Origin: Ascarosepion bandense
Taxonomy: Eukaryota; Mollusca; Cephalopoda; Sepiida; Sepiidae
NCBI GenBank assembly: GCA_037127315.1
Contig: JBBBDQ010000399.1
Coordinates: forward strand, 742,501-806,500
DNA length: 64,000 nucleotides
Direction: 5' to 3'
A program made the translations under genes and the position numbers. Below are positions 41,673 through 51,959 of the stretch, in pieces. Position 1 is the first letter of the stretch. Each line of letters starts with the position of its first letter. The notes below the pieces were generated by a model. The model saw nothing but the letters and a program-made list of their open reading frames with translations, had not been told where the DNA came from and did not search any database.

Positions 41673-42413
41673 TTGGTTCTAGCCCGCTTGCTCGGCCGCC
41701 ATTTCTTCCGGCTCTATCGAAGCCACTCGTCGGACCGAAATAGGCGCCTTTTCGCCTCAGCACGTAATAAGTGTAAAAAGATTCTAAAGGAAGCTAAGCT
41801 GGTGTTTGCAGCCAGAATGAAGCAACGCATAGTATCCTCTAAGTTCGGCGTCCAATATTACTGGCGACTCTGCAAAAACGTGCTCAACAAGAGTAATACT
41901 TCAATACCCCCACTAATCAATGAATTTGAGGTCCTCACCTCCTCTGCGGACAAGGCTGAATGCTTTGCCCGTAGATTCTCTATCTTTTCGACACTGGATT
42001 CGTCAAGAGTACCTACTCCCGACTTGCCACCTAGAAATAAGGCTGAACTGAATAACGTCAGCATTACACTCTCGCTGGTCTCTAAGGTAATCTCAAAACT
42101 TGACCCTCACAAAGCGTGCGGTGGTGACGGAATCCAAATCATAGTCCTGAAGAAATGTGCCCCAGAACTCTCCTCTGTCCTCTCTAAACTCTATAACTTC
42201 TGCCTATCTGCTTTGTACTTTCCTGCCTGTTGGAGGTCCTCCTCTGTAGTTCCTATATTTAAGAATACTGGCAAACCCTCGGACCCCGCTAATTACCACC
42301 CTATCAGCCTCCTTCCGATATTTGGCAAAATTTTCAAAGCCATTATCAACGCCGGGGTGATCCAGCATCTTGGACAAACAGTACGGTTTCCGATTCACCA
42401 AGTCTACTGCTGA
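41673..42413 (+). pseudogene. LINE reverse transcriptase, fingers and first palm part
   Basis: Open for 246 residues. Includes CFARRFSIFSTLDSSRVPTP, SKLDPHKACGGDGIQIIVLK and RSSSVVPIFKNTGKPSDPAN, then YHPISLLPIFGKIFKAII, which are RT blocks 0 to 2a of non-LTR elements. A frame change near 42370-42400 separates it from the palm. Confidence 0.85.
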
Positions 42414-42828
42414 TATGCTAACGACCATTACCGAGTACATATACCAGGCTCTCGACAAGAATGGCGAAGCAGGAACCGTTGACTTGGACATCTCTAAAGC
42501 GTTCGACAGAATCTGGCATGCTGGCCTTTTGTGCAAACTGCGGAGCTATGGTATAACTGGACATTTGTTTGATCTAAGCCAGTCATTCCTCTCTAACCGC
42601 ACGTTGAAGGTAGTATTAAACGGTCATGCCTCCCAAAACTACCATACGAAAGATGGTGTCCCTCAAGGCTCTATCCTGGGTCCCACGCTCTTTCTGATCT
42701 ACATTAATTATCTCCCAGATGCCATTAGATCCCGGGTAGGCATGAACGCCGATGACACCACAATTTACTCTCGCCTCGATCAAAAACACGGTGTGGGGCG
42801 ACAAAGCGAACCTCGCTGCCGAGCTTGA
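42370..42828 (+). pseudogene. LINE reverse transcriptase, palm
   Basis: DKQYGFRFTKSTADMLTTIT, VDLDISKAFDRIWHAGLLCK, GVPQGSILGPTLFLIYINYL, then GMNADDTTIYSRL. The catalytic pair of the ADD box is kept, with Asn where Tyr or Phe is usual. The frame runs out after the box by a +1 shift near 42780. Sequence resembles the Jockey/CR1 side of non-LTR elements; exact clade not determined. Confidence 0.85.
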
Positions 42829-43553
42829 AAAGGACCTCCAATCCGTGGTGGACTGGGGTAGGAAGGGGCTCCTGAATTTCAATGCCTCTAAAACGAAGCT
42901 GCTATCAATTAACCGCCATAGACAATCGCACCTACCTCCCATTAGCATGGAACAGGCTTGCTTCCCTGAGAGTAAAACACTACGCCTCCTTGGTCTTACA
43001 CTCTCGTCGGACCTCAAATGGTAAGACTACATTGAAGCCATTGCTATGTCCGCTCCTATGAAAATCTGTTCTCTGTGCAGGGCCCGGAAATTTTACCCGT
43101 CTGAATCTATCCTGCACATATATAACTCTGCCATCCGCCCGTGTATTGAATACTGCTGCCACATCTGGTTGGGTGCCCCTGCTTCTTGACAAAATATAAC
43201 GGAGAATCTGTAACGTGATCGATCCTGTCTTGGCGGACCGGTTGCAACCACTCTCTCACCAATGAGACGAGGTTTTCCTGTGCCTCTTCTACAAGGACTT
43301 TCACGGCCTCTGCTCCGATAAACTTAGGTTATTGGTGCCGCCTAGTTACGAATTTACACGAGATTCCAGATTGGCAACTAGGTCCCACACTTTTACAGTG
43401 AAACAGATAAGATGTAACCGAAATTTCTACTACAACAGCATCTTTTCTCGCGCTTCCCGCCTGTGGAATTCCCTTCCACATGCCTGCTTCCCAGACGGCT
43501 ACAATCTCCAGGAGTTTAAATGTAATGTCAATAGACACCTCCTAACACACTAA
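42752..43553 (+). pseudogene. LINE ORF2, region after RT
   Basis: First piece (to 43024): DLQSVVDWGRKGLLNFNASK, RLLGLTLSSDLKW. Then stops, and a final piece (43332-43553) with ATRSHTFTVKQIRCNRNFYY and SRASRLWNSLPHACFPDGYN ending before TH. Same order as in copies at 39358-40126, 59010-59590 and 63400-63580. Confidence 0.8.
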
Positions 43554-43744
43554 CTTGCATCTATTCTCTCAAATACTCTAACCAACCATCATTCGCAGTA
43601 CCCTTACCCGTCTATCACCCTCCTTCTGACATTTCCTATATCTAACCATCCTTTCCCATCACTTCCCCTACCCTATGTAACCCCCTGCGCTATAGTGGCA
43701 GTGGAAAGCCTTGCTCGGTGGGAAACGATTAAAAAAAACCCAGC

Positions 43745-43990
43745 TTAAGAAATATACAAAAGATAGTCTCGTTAAGTACAGCCCACACACTAAGGTGAAC
43801 TTTGTCTATGTAACGCTGTTGATGTTAGGGTAGATAGAAAAAACATGAAATGGAATCATAACAACACACCACGACCTGCCTTAGGTCTTTCTGCAGACAT
43901 GGTGGGTAGTGCATACCAGAAATCACAATATGATGAAAAATGACAAAACAGTCATAAAAATAATTATTATCATATATATATATATATATA
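43745..43990 (+). mobile_element. R2-like LINE, 3' end
   Basis: GTACAGCCCACACACTAAGG to CATAAAAATAATTATTATCA is the 3' terminus of the restriction-like-endonuclease LINE family at 51.6-55.3 kb (there on the minus strand). It ends in AAT-type repeats and then (TA)n. Confidence 0.7.
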
Positions 43991-43994
43991 TATG

Positions 43995-44190
43995 AATGCA
44001 GAAGTAGGTAGACATTAAATGATAGTATCTACTTTAAAGTGTACACCCACCTCACACTTTGATAAATAAATTTGCACAAATCTCTTTGTGTACAAATTTC
44101 TTAAAATGCGTCTAATTTTTCAAATCGCCAACATTTCTTGGTTTCCGATACTAATGTAATAATATAACCCATATAAGAATCTATTTCACC
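43995..44190 (-). repeat. Dispersed sequence shared with 51745-51930
   Basis: ATGATAGTATCTACTTTAAA to AACATTTCTTGGTTTCCGAT is the reverse complement of 51765-51905. In both places it adjoins the 3' end of the R2-like LINE. Confidence 0.7.
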
Positions 44191-44202
44191 TACTTTTGGA
44201 CT

Positions 44203-44206
<4 letters not shown>

Positions 44207-44255
<49 letters not shown>
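44207..44255. repeat. (TA)n microsatellite
   Basis: About 24 TA units just before a PLE. Confidence 0.9.
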
Positions 44256-44258
<3 letters not shown>

Positions 44259-44352
44259 TTCCTCTTTGGGTACATCGCTGGCTAATATGTTTGTTGGTTA
44301 CTGTGAGACTTTGAATTTTCTAGCAATGATTCTCCTTTAATGAATCATCGAC

Positions 44353-44607
44353 ATGTGGATGATACTTTTTGTCTTTTTAATATATGAGGACGAAGCCGAA
44401 ACTTTCCTCACACTTTTGAATTCTGTTCATCCGTCCTTACAATTTACCGTTGAAAAGGAGTCAAACTGCGTTTTTTTTTTCTTTTTGGACGTTCTCGTCC
44501 ACAGGAACTGTACTGGCTTTTTAACTTCAGTATTTGGAAAGGAGAGTTTTCTAGATTATATATACGGGGGTATTTATTTTGCCCACACCAACGTAAAGTT
44601 AATTTAA
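44353..44607 (+). pseudogene. Penelope-like reverse transcriptase, C-terminal part
   Basis: DEAETFLTLLNSVHPSLQFT, VEKESNCVFF then LDVLVHRNCTGFLTSVFGKE match the thumb-side region of PLE reverse transcriptases, which follows the catalytic YVDD-type box (read here as DMWMILF, that is, the box is shifted out of frame). PLE RTs prime at DNA ends or nicks. Non-functional here. Confidence 0.75.
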
Positions 44608-44839
44608 TTAAAACTTTAACTTATAAGGCTTTAAAAATTTGTTCCAGTTCCTTTCTTCACGGTGAAATGGACTTTAGTAAGATGAAACTTTCCAAAAATT
44701 GATATCATTTGGACATTTTGGATTCCGTTATGCATTATGTCATCGACAATTTTTATTAGGTTAAGTCACAAGTAGTAAAAAAAAATCTCCAATTTATATA
44801 CGACTAACTTAAATTGGAACAGATACTGAGGTTTTAGCA

Positions 44840-45163
44840 ATGCGAATTTCTCAGTCTGTTGGCAAATGTTATTTTTCTACCAGTCTTCGTGTAATATTAT
44901 TTACATGGCAAATTTTTCCATACATTCGTAAGGATGTTTTACCTCAACTACATATTAGTTCTATAATTTACAAATACATCGGTAGAACATCTCAGCGTTT
45001 GGATCAAAGTCTTACACACCATTTAATTCCCAGAAATAGTAGCCAACTTGTTAATACTTCCGGGACTTCAATAGCACAGCATAGTATAAATAGCAGGAAT
45101 TGTGTGGTTGGAGTGGTGAGAAATATACAATTTTATCAAGGTCCCATTCACTCTTTCATCTAA
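44840..45163 (+). pseudogene. GIY-YIG domain of the same PLE
   Basis: The stretch YKYIGRTSQRLDQSLTHHLI contains the YIG motif and following helix of GIY-YIG nucleases, then SGTSIAQHSINSRNCVV, the SAI-xHL-type segment. A frameshift separates it from RT. Fits the RT to GIY-YIG order of EN(+) Penelope-like elements. Confidence 0.7.
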
Positions 45164-45330
45164 AAGTGCTAGAGTCCATATACATCAGATCCCGAAGGCC
45201 TTTTCTCTGTAAGCAGAGAGAATGCCTTTTGGGTTTGAGTGTGATTAGACTCTAGTTTTCCTTGAATTTTTTCCCCTCAATTCTCATTTCCTGTTTTAAT
45301 CACGATTGAGAATATCCCAGAAATAAAAAC

Positions 45331-45359
45331 TTGATAAGCTCTGGGCGAAACCTGTTGTT
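45331..45359 (+). ncRNA. Decayed hammerhead-like motif 3' of GIY-YIG
   Basis: TTGATAA (45331-45337, two differences from CUGANGA), helix II GC/GC around TCTGG, GAAA (45347-45350), one-pair helix III around CTGTT, then TT. Position and design match 36685-36712. Confidence 0.35.
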
Positions 45360-45427
45360 GATTTTTTTTTTTGTCCTAGATTTTAATATGTCATCTAAAA
45401 TCCAATAATTCCTTGCTATTATATGTA

Positions 45428-45530
<103 letters not shown>

Positions 45531-45599
45531 TATAATAAACTATATTATACTATGGGATACACATTTTTTTTCTATTAAAATAAGCAACAGGAAATCACA

Positions 45600-45850
45600 A
45601 TAAAACATTCTAGAAAAATTGGATCAAAACGGCAATAGAATTTAGATTACATTTTTATATTTCTCAACCAATCAGCTAAAAACTTAGAATAAGAACATTC
45701 TAGAAAAATAGGATCGGAAGTAAATTAACACAAAAATATTTAGGCCCCAAAACAAAATAGTAAAATAATAAATCTGATTGGTCAATAAATGTTTTCACAC
45801 CCTAATGTTAGGAAGATTCGTTGATCCCCTATTAATGTATATAATACACA
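45600..45850 (+). promoter_or_regulatory. Heat-shock-type promoter candidate
   Basis: GAACATTCTAGAA (45693-45705) is a perfect three-part heat shock element (GAA-nn-TTC-nn-GAA). A second, imperfect one lies at 45604-45615. CCAATCAG (45668-45675) and its exact inverse CTGATTGG (45774-45781) are CCAAT boxes. TATATAATA (45838-45846) is followed about 30 nt later by a TCAGTC initiator-like word (45869-45874). The order and spacing are those of animal heat-shock promoters. It could instead belong to an LTR. Confidence 0.5.
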
Positions 45851-45870
45851 CAGTTAGAAAAAAAAAGGTC

Positions 45871-46038
45871 AGTCACCAAGCTAGCAATTAAGTACGCATG
45901 CCACCGATACTTTGTCCGGCCAAGTCATTTCTTCCACGCCAAAGTTCATGACCTAGCTCCGAGGACCTTGAAAAGAAAAAACCGACGAACTTTCTTTCAG
46001 CAACGCGACACGCTGTCGCCAACTGAAATGAACTAAAT
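45871..46038 (+). other. Candidate non-coding first exon with splice donor
   Basis: From the inferred start at 45871 to a strong donor (AAT/GTAAGT, GT at 46039-46040) the sequence is visibly richer in G+C than its surroundings. A short 17-codon upstream frame starts at 45898. No downstream coding exon is recognised within the window, so gene identity is unknown. The 84-residue minus-strand frame here is considered a shadow. Confidence 0.35.
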
Positions 46039-46049
46039 GTAAGTAATGT

Positions 46050-46590
46050 GAACTTATACACATCTTTGAACAAATTTAACTTCTTGCCAAGTTTTACTTT
46101 CCAAAAGGCAATTTTCGCATCATGTATTTTGTTTGTTTCCACGTACCATTTTATTTTTCACATAATAAATTATTTGTTGTTTAATGTCCGTTGTAAATTA
46201 TTCCTTTCCCTTTGCGCGATTGTAAAACAGAGTGTTGTATTTGTGGGGGAAATAATCTAGAGAGCCAGACCCGTAAAATACGGAAGCACATACAACCCAG
46301 CAAATACCAAATCCCACACAATACTATACCGTTTCACATTTTTAAATTATAATACTTAATTTAATGACTGTATATTTTCTTTCCGCTACAGGAAAATATC
46401 CTTGTATATTTCACGGTTATATCGTAAAATATTTTATCATGACATAGAATACGAAAACCTCTTTTCATTATTTTATATTACTCTGTTATTAATTTTTTGA
46501 CTCTATCTTGACTGCCATCTAAAGTCTAATTCATTAATGAAGGATGATTATCACGGAAATGTGAATAATATTTAAGAAAATACATTAGAT
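46050..46590. other. AT-rich spacer, possible intron
   Basis: No exon or element recognised. Confidence 0.4.
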
Positions 46591-47760
46591 GCATAATCTT
46601 TTCACTCTTTTTATTTTATTTTTTTCAATTAGAGTAGATAGACTACACTATCGCCCGGTTCACATTCCACCCACGTCTATTGAACAGGTGAAGAGGCTCA
46701 TCCCTTGCTCCCTATTTAGGATGTGGTTTCCGGTTTTTCTCTTTTCCAATCTTTTCACTCTTTTTATCTTATTTTTTTCAATTAGAGTAGATAGACTAAA
46801 CTATCGCCCGGTTCACATTCCACACACGTCTATTGAACAGGTGAAGAGGCTCATCCCTTGCTCCCTATTTAGGATGTGGTTTCCGGTTTTTCTCTTTTCC
46901 AATCTTTTCACTCTTTTTATCTTATTTTTTTCAATTAGAGTAGATAGACTAAACTATCGCCCGGTTCACATTCCACCCACGTCTATTGAACAGGTGAAGA
47001 GGCTCATCCCTTGCTCCCTATTTAGGATGTGGTTTCCGGTTTTTCTCTTTTCCAATCTTTTCACTCTTTTTATCTTATTTTTTTCAATTAGAGTAGATAG
47101 ACTAAACTATCGCCCGGTTCACATTCCACCCACGTCTATTGAACAGGTGAAGAGGCTCATCCCTTGCTCCCTATTTAGGATGTGGTTTCCGGTTTTTCTC
47201 TTTTCCAATCTTTTCACTCTTTTATTTTATTTTTTTTTTCAATTAGAGTAGATAGACTAAACTATCGCCCGGTTCACATTCCACCCACGTCTATTGAACA
47301 GGTGAAGAGGCTCATCCCTTGCTCCCTATTTAGGATGTGGTTTCCGGTTTTTCTCTTTTCCAATCTTTTCACTCTTTTATTTTATTTATTTTTTTCAATT
47401 AGAGTAGATAGACTAAACTATCGCCCGGTTCACATTCCACCCACGTCTATTGAACAGGTGAAGAGGCTCATCCCTTGCTCCCTATTTAGGATGTGGTTTC
47501 CGGTTTTTCTCTTTTCCAATCTTTTCACTCTTTTTATTTTATTTATTTTTTTCAATTAGAGTAGATAGACTAAACTATCGCCCGGTTCACATTCCACCCA
47601 CGTCTATTGAACAGGTGAAGAGGCTCATCCCTTGCTCCCTATTTAGGATGTGGTTTCCGGCTTTCTCTTTTCCAATCTTTTCACTCTTACGTAGCCCCTG
47701 CGCATCAGTGGCGTTTTTGCCTTGCTTGGTGGCGTTTTCGCCTTGATATGATAAGAAAAA
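46591..47760 (+). mobile_element. Jockey/CR1-like LINE 3' UTR with VNTR
   Basis: Seven ~155-bp VNTR units are followed by the usual LINE terminus (TACGTAGCCCCTGCGCATCA, then CCTTGATATGATAAGAAA). In this copy GTGGCGTTTTYGCCTTG is duplicated. No coding region is present. Confidence 0.8.
46595..47690 (+). repeat. ~155-bp VNTR, seven units
   Basis: Units begin at the word AATTAGAGTAGATAGAC near 46627, 46780, 46934, 47087, 47240, 47398 and 47555. Units are nearly identical except for the length of a T/A-rich run. The 220- and 125-residue frames through the array are repeats of the unit translated and are not genes. Confidence 0.9.
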
Positions 47761-47764
47761 AATA

Positions 47765-48170
47765 TATAAAATCTGAAAATAATTTCTGTCCGCTTTATCG
47801 TAACAAACAATTTTTCTACTCTCTTTTCCTTCCCGTTTTTTCGAATTTCCTCTTTTATGTTCCCCGTTTTCATTTCACTGAAGCAGACATTCAGAGCTTT
47901 ATTGCGTGGTGACTTCCTCTTCCTCGTTCAGTCAAAAATTACGGCTAAATATTTATGTCGATATACTATTTATAATGACAGTTTCATATATATTGAAGTA
48001 CCTAATATTGAGTATCATACATTGACATAAGGAAATAAATCCAAAAGTCCTGATTGCAGCAGGAGGAAAAAATATATACGAATTAACTGAACAGACGCTG
48101 ACTTGCTATTTTCTTTATAATAGATTGAGCCGAAGCTGGCTCGCTGTTATTTCTATTTTCATGACCGTGA
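47765..48170. other. Spacer without recognised features
   Basis: A 76-residue minus-strand frame (47643-47873) overlaps the LINE end and is not convincing. Confidence 0.5.
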
Positions 48171-48171
48171 C

Positions 48172-48202
48172 ATATATATGTATATATATATACATGTGTA
48201 CA

Positions 48203-48252
<50 letters not shown>
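48172..48252. repeat. (TA)n microsatellite, interrupted
   Basis: TA tract broken by ACATGTGTACATGCA, continuing for about 24 units to the end of PLE copy 4. Confidence 0.9.
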
Positions 48253-48257
<5 letters not shown>

Positions 48258-48479
48258 AAATATAACAGACAATGAATGACTATAATGTGCCGTTTTAAAC
48301 ATCGTATTTTGGCTTTAATTTCAGGTGAAAATTAAAAAAAATTGTTCAAATTTTAGATATTTGTTTATTATGCTGGTTCTAAGATTTTCGCTAACATGAG
48401 CCATTATCAGAGAGCTTACATGTACGTTAACGTAAAGATATCCATCATCAAATACACCATTATCTGCTGCCTCGATACG

Positions 48480-48482
<3 letters not shown>
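48253..48482 (-). mobile_element. Penelope-like module, copy 4 (partial)
   Basis: The left terminal repeat (ATTGTTAAATATAACAGACA, then CATCGTATTTTGGCTTTAAT) and the inner hairpin region are present, then it jumps to TTATCTGCTGCCTCGATACG, the outer end of the opposite repeat. The GIY-YIG region is deleted. (TA)n flanks both sides. Confidence 0.7.

Positions 48483-48483
<1 letters not shown>

Positions 48484-48520
<37 letters not shown>
48484..48520. repeat. (TA)n microsatellite
   Basis: About 18 TA units; followed by A/T-rich sequence related to 38900-38970. Confidence 0.9.
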
Positions 48521-48523
<3 letters not shown>

Positions 48524-48719
48524 GAAAACTCAACACGTCATTTCAAGTGGTTATAAAGTATAGTTCATTTCTATGAGCTAATTAGCTCATTACAAAAGAT
48601 TTTGCCGGGATAAGCATTTTCTTTAACTGAAAATAAGTATAAAAATAAAAAAATGAAATAAAAAATTAAAAAAATAAAAATAAGAAGGAAGAAAATGGAA
48701 AGAGAACGGGGAAAGAGGA

Positions 48720-50475
48720 AAAGAGCGATAGGGGTCCGAATTTAGGTATTTGCGTCAGATCTGTCTGGGCGTCGTGAAGAGGTTGACACGGAACAAGGAG
48801 ATATGTTGAAAACAGTGTATTAGTATATCAATATATTCAAATGAAGTGCTAATAATAAGTAATGTAGAAATAAGTAAGTCCGAAGTTATTATTACGCTGC
48901 CTGAGTAGTAGCGGTCGTTAACTTCTCTTCTTAACTGCTTCGTAAATTACTGATCCTTAACTGTATTATTTAGCTGTCCCTCCCAGTAAGGGCAACATAT
49001 GGTCAGTTTATAACTGGGTTTTCCGGGCTATATGGCCCGGCCAAAAAATGCCTGTCTATTATTCCCCAGTCGTGCTTCTACCCTTCGGCGGAACCACGAC
49101 TGGGTTATTGCTCTCTGCTCGGAAGCAGAGAGAGCCCTTCACCCGAAGGCAGAGGGCTGACAGTGACAAAGGCAATTACTGATCTTTAACAGCATTATTT
49201 AGCTGTCCCTCCTAGTAAGGGCAACATGTGACACATGGTCAGTTTAAAACTGGGCTTTCCGGGCTATATGGCCCGGCCAAACAATGTCAGTCTATTTTTG
49301 CCAAGTGGTGCTTCTACCATTCGGCGGAACCACGACTGGGTTATTTGCTCTCTGCTCGGAAGCAACGAGCGCCCTCTACACGAAGGCAGAGGACTGACAG
49401 CGACAAAGGCAGTTACTGATCTGTAACTGCATTATTTAGCTGTCCCTCCCAGTAAGGGCAACATTTCACACATGGTCAGTTCAAAACTGGACTTTCCGGG
49501 CCATATGGCCCGGCCAAAAAATGTCTGTCTAATATTCCCCAGTCGTGCTTCTACCCTTCGACGGAACCATGTCCGGGTCATTGCTCACTGCTCGGAAGCA
49601 GAGAGCGCTCTCTACCCGATGGCAGAGTGTTGACAGTGACAAAGGCAGTTACTGATCTTTAACTGCATTATTTACTTGTCCCTCCCAGTAAGGGCAACAT
49701 GTGACACCTGGTCAGTTTAGAACTGGGCTTTCCGGGCTGTATGGCCCGGCCAAAAATATGTCTGTCTATTTTTACCGAGTCGTGGTTTTTTTTTGCCCAG
49801 TCGTGCTTCTAACCTTCGGCGGAACCACGACTGGGTTATTGCTCTCTGCTCGGAAGCAAAGTGAGCCCTCCACCCGAAGGCAGAGAGCTGACAGTGACAA
49901 AGCAGTTACTGACTTTAACTGCATTATTTACCTGTCCCTCCCAGTAAGGGCAACATATGACACATTGTCAGTTGATAACTGGGATTTCCGGGCTATATGG
50001 CCCTGCCAAAAAAATGTCTCTCTATTATTCCCCAGTCGTGCTTCTACCCTTCGGCGGAACCACGACTGGGTTATTTCTCTCTGCTCGGAAGCAGAGAGCG
50101 CCCTCCACCCGAAGGCAGAGAATTGACATTGACAAAGGCAGTTACTGTCTTTAACTGCATTATTTAGTCGTCCCTCCCAGTAAGGGCAACATATGACACA
50201 TGGTCAGTTTATAACTGGGCTTTACGGGCTATATGACCCGGCCAAAAATATGTCTGTCTATTTTTACCGAGTCGTGGTTCTACCCTTCGGCAGAACCACG
50301 ACTGGGTTTGTGCTCTCTGCTCGGAAGCAGAGAGCGCCCAGTACCCGAAGGCAGAGTGCTGACAGTGACAAAGGCAGTTACTGAACTTTAACTACTCTCA
50401 AGAAGTCACGCAGGCAACTCATATATAGCAAGAAGAAGAGTTTATTTCTCGTAGGAGGGTACTATAACAAATTTT
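48720..50475 (+). mobile_element. LTR-like sequence expanded by a hairpin VNTR
   Basis: The array at 48961-50395 is preceded by about 240 bp and followed by about 80 bp that resemble the flanks of the single unit inside the solo LTR at 62814-63385: both have a TATATAGCAA word after the repeat and end in -TATAACA or -CTAACA. The 5' end is not definable. Confidence 0.5.
48961..50395 (+). repeat. 237-bp tandem repeat of three hairpins, six units
   Basis: Units start near 48961, 49190, 49428, 49665, 49920 and 50157 (word TTATTTAGCTGTCCCTCCCA or a cousin). Each contains three stem-loops: CCGGGC/GCCCGG around TATAT, AGTCGTGGTTC/GAACCACGACT around TACCCTTCGGCG, and GCTCTCTGCT/AGCAGAGAGC around CGGA. 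Short frames through the array are chance. Confidence 0.9.
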
Positions 50476-50479
50476 AATT

Positions 50480-50945
50480 TATTTTTTAATCGATTCACCC
50501 CAAGTAAGGCAATGCTGCCACTACTGCGTAGGGAGTTAAAAGAGAGAAGAACGAAAATAAAGGACAATATACGGAGATGAGGTTCAGGAATGGATATTAG
50601 AAATCTTGTAATCTAAGAAATTATAATGTTAATTGACGTTCTACTTAAACGTTTGGAAATCGTAGCTATCAGGAAATTAATTGTACGGAAGGGATTTCTA
50701 AAATCGGGAAATGCGAATAAAATGTTGAATAGAAGTGACCGTTGCATCTGACTTTTCACTGTAAAAAAGAAAGTGGGACCTAGTTGCCAGTCTAGTATCA
50801 CGGGTAAATTCGTGGAGATAGTGTACCAGCGGGAAAAAAGTGTCAGAATAGAATCCGTGAAAATATTTGTAGAAAAGACAGAGGCAAGCCACAACTTGAC
50901 GGTGTGAAATTCGCTGAAGCCGAGCTGCAATGTAATCCTGACATA
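50480..50945 (-). mobile_element. Jockey/CR1-like LINE, 3' end
   Basis: Terminus at 50483-50540 (minus: CGCAGTAGTGGCAGCATTGC), then coding remnants: LWLASVFSTNIFTDSILTLF, YTISTNLPVILDWQLGPTFF. 5' end meets an oppositely oriented piece near 50945. Confidence 0.7.
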
Positions 50946-51250
50946 AATCTCGTCTTTAGGTACTTTTTTACTGACAACATGTGGCTTTCCTTTGTCTTTT
51001 CTAAGAGTATTTTCAAGGCAGCTGCTCTCACAAACTTCTTTCCATGGGATCCCCGACCACACACATTTACCCGTACTACTGGATTTGCATCAAGGTTTCG
51101 CCCTTTTACTGTCGAAACATTTAAATATACCTTCTCTTCTACTCTAATAGATTCTTTTCTCGCTATTCCCGTTTATGGATCTCACTTCTGTGCGGTTCCT
51201 TCCCTGATAGCTGCAATTTTCAGCAGTTTAAATGCAACGGTATTGAAAAA
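50905..51250 (+). mobile_element. Jockey/CR1-like LINE scrap, opposite orientation
   Basis: MWLSFVFSKSIFKAAALTNF, RTTGFASRFRPFTVETFKY and the downstream words match the post-RT region. Together with 50480-50945 it forms a head-to-head pair of the same region. Confidence 0.6.
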
Positions 51251-51259
51251 AAAGAAGAA

Positions 51260-51510
51260 ATAAAAGATCACGCATATTTTATATGGATAATGTGCTTCAT
51301 AATCTATTTAGCTTTACTTCTGAGTATATTTTTTGTATTTCTTTAAGATATGGGCTATCAGGTATCTCTTTGATGTATCTATGGGAACATTTTCCAATTA
51401 ACCCAAAGGCTTCAACTACAATTGTAATTAATGATAGCTTTATATGCCATATTTTTCTTTTTTTAAGATTGACACTTCAAGGTGCTTCCATGTAGCTTTT
51501 GATGATCTTC
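51260..51510 (-). mobile_element. RLE-type LINE, C-terminal scrap (diverged family)
   Basis: Minus strand includes a segment like VVEAFGLIGKCSHRYIKEIP, the cousin of VPVIVGALGMIKKRNNTTHI at 52190-52280. Related scraps lie at 56040-56250 and 56440-56670. Confidence 0.5.
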
Positions 51511-51589
51511 AAAGGTACATAACAATGTGAGAAGAATGTCATGACAATAAGAAATTATTTTTATTATGTTGTCATTTTCATCATATTTA

Positions 51590-51745
51590 TATTTCTCCTA
51601 TGGTCGCTCTACCTACCAAGTCTGCAGGAAGACCTAAGGCAACTCGTGGTGTGTTATGGCTCTATTTCATGTTTTTTCATACCTTCTAGTATGCCTAGCG
51701 TTACATAGACAAAGTTCTCCTTAGTGTGTGGGTGGAATAGATTCG
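51590..51745 (-). mobile_element. R2-like LINE, 3' scrap
   Basis: GGTCGCTCTACCTACCAAGT to AGACAAAGTTCTCCTTAGTG corresponds to 52000-52125. It passes into the dispersed sequence also seen at 43995-44190. Confidence 0.65.
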
Positions 51746-51930
51746 TATATCGGCTATATTATTACATTAGTATCGGAAACCAAGAAATGTTGGTCATTTG
51801 AAAAATTAGATGCATTTTAAGAAATTTATACACGAAGAGACTTGTGCAAATTTATTTGTCGAAGTGTGAGGTGGGTGTAGACTTTAAAGTAGATGTTATC
51901 ATTTACTGTCTAGCTACGTCTGTATATATA
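51745..51930 (+). repeat. Dispersed sequence, second copy
   Basis: Reverse complement of 43995-44190. It is again followed by TA units and an AAT-rich R2-like 3' end. Confidence 0.7.
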
Positions 51931-51959
51931 TATAGCAATAATAATAATCATCATTATTA

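Larger units (their letters stand above)
41265..43740 (+). mobile_element. Jockey/CR1-like LINE, longest copy
   Basis: Contains the end of the endonuclease (41265-41670), RT (41673-42790), the post-RT region (42752-43553) and a complete 3' UTR ending CCTTGCTCGGTGGGAAACGATTAAAAAAA. 5'-truncated. Coding is interrupted by at least three frameshifts and several stops. Confidence 0.85.
44256..45362 (+). mobile_element. Penelope-like element, RT end plus GIY-YIG
   Basis: Begins inside RT with GSSLGTSLANMFVGYCET (44257-44310), continues with the DD region (44353-44607), a linker, a GIY-YIG remnant (about 44960-45110), and a UTR with hairpin words (TTTTCTCTGTAAGCAGAGAG) and a decayed hammerhead (45331-45359). 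Several shifts and stops. Confidence 0.75.

Noticed and set aside
46589..47559. Open frames of 220 and 125 residues with a repeated ~51-residue motif
   Set aside because: They are translations of the ~155-bp VNTR in a LINE 3' UTR. The frame stays open only because unit lengths happen to be near a multiple of three; it changes when the T-run length changes, and no start context or homologous protein is known to me.
49228..50384. Several frames with a recurring TTTGLLLSARKQRAPSTRRQ-like segment
   Set aside because: They come from the hairpin-rich 237-bp tandem repeat in different frames and lack any conserved frame between units.
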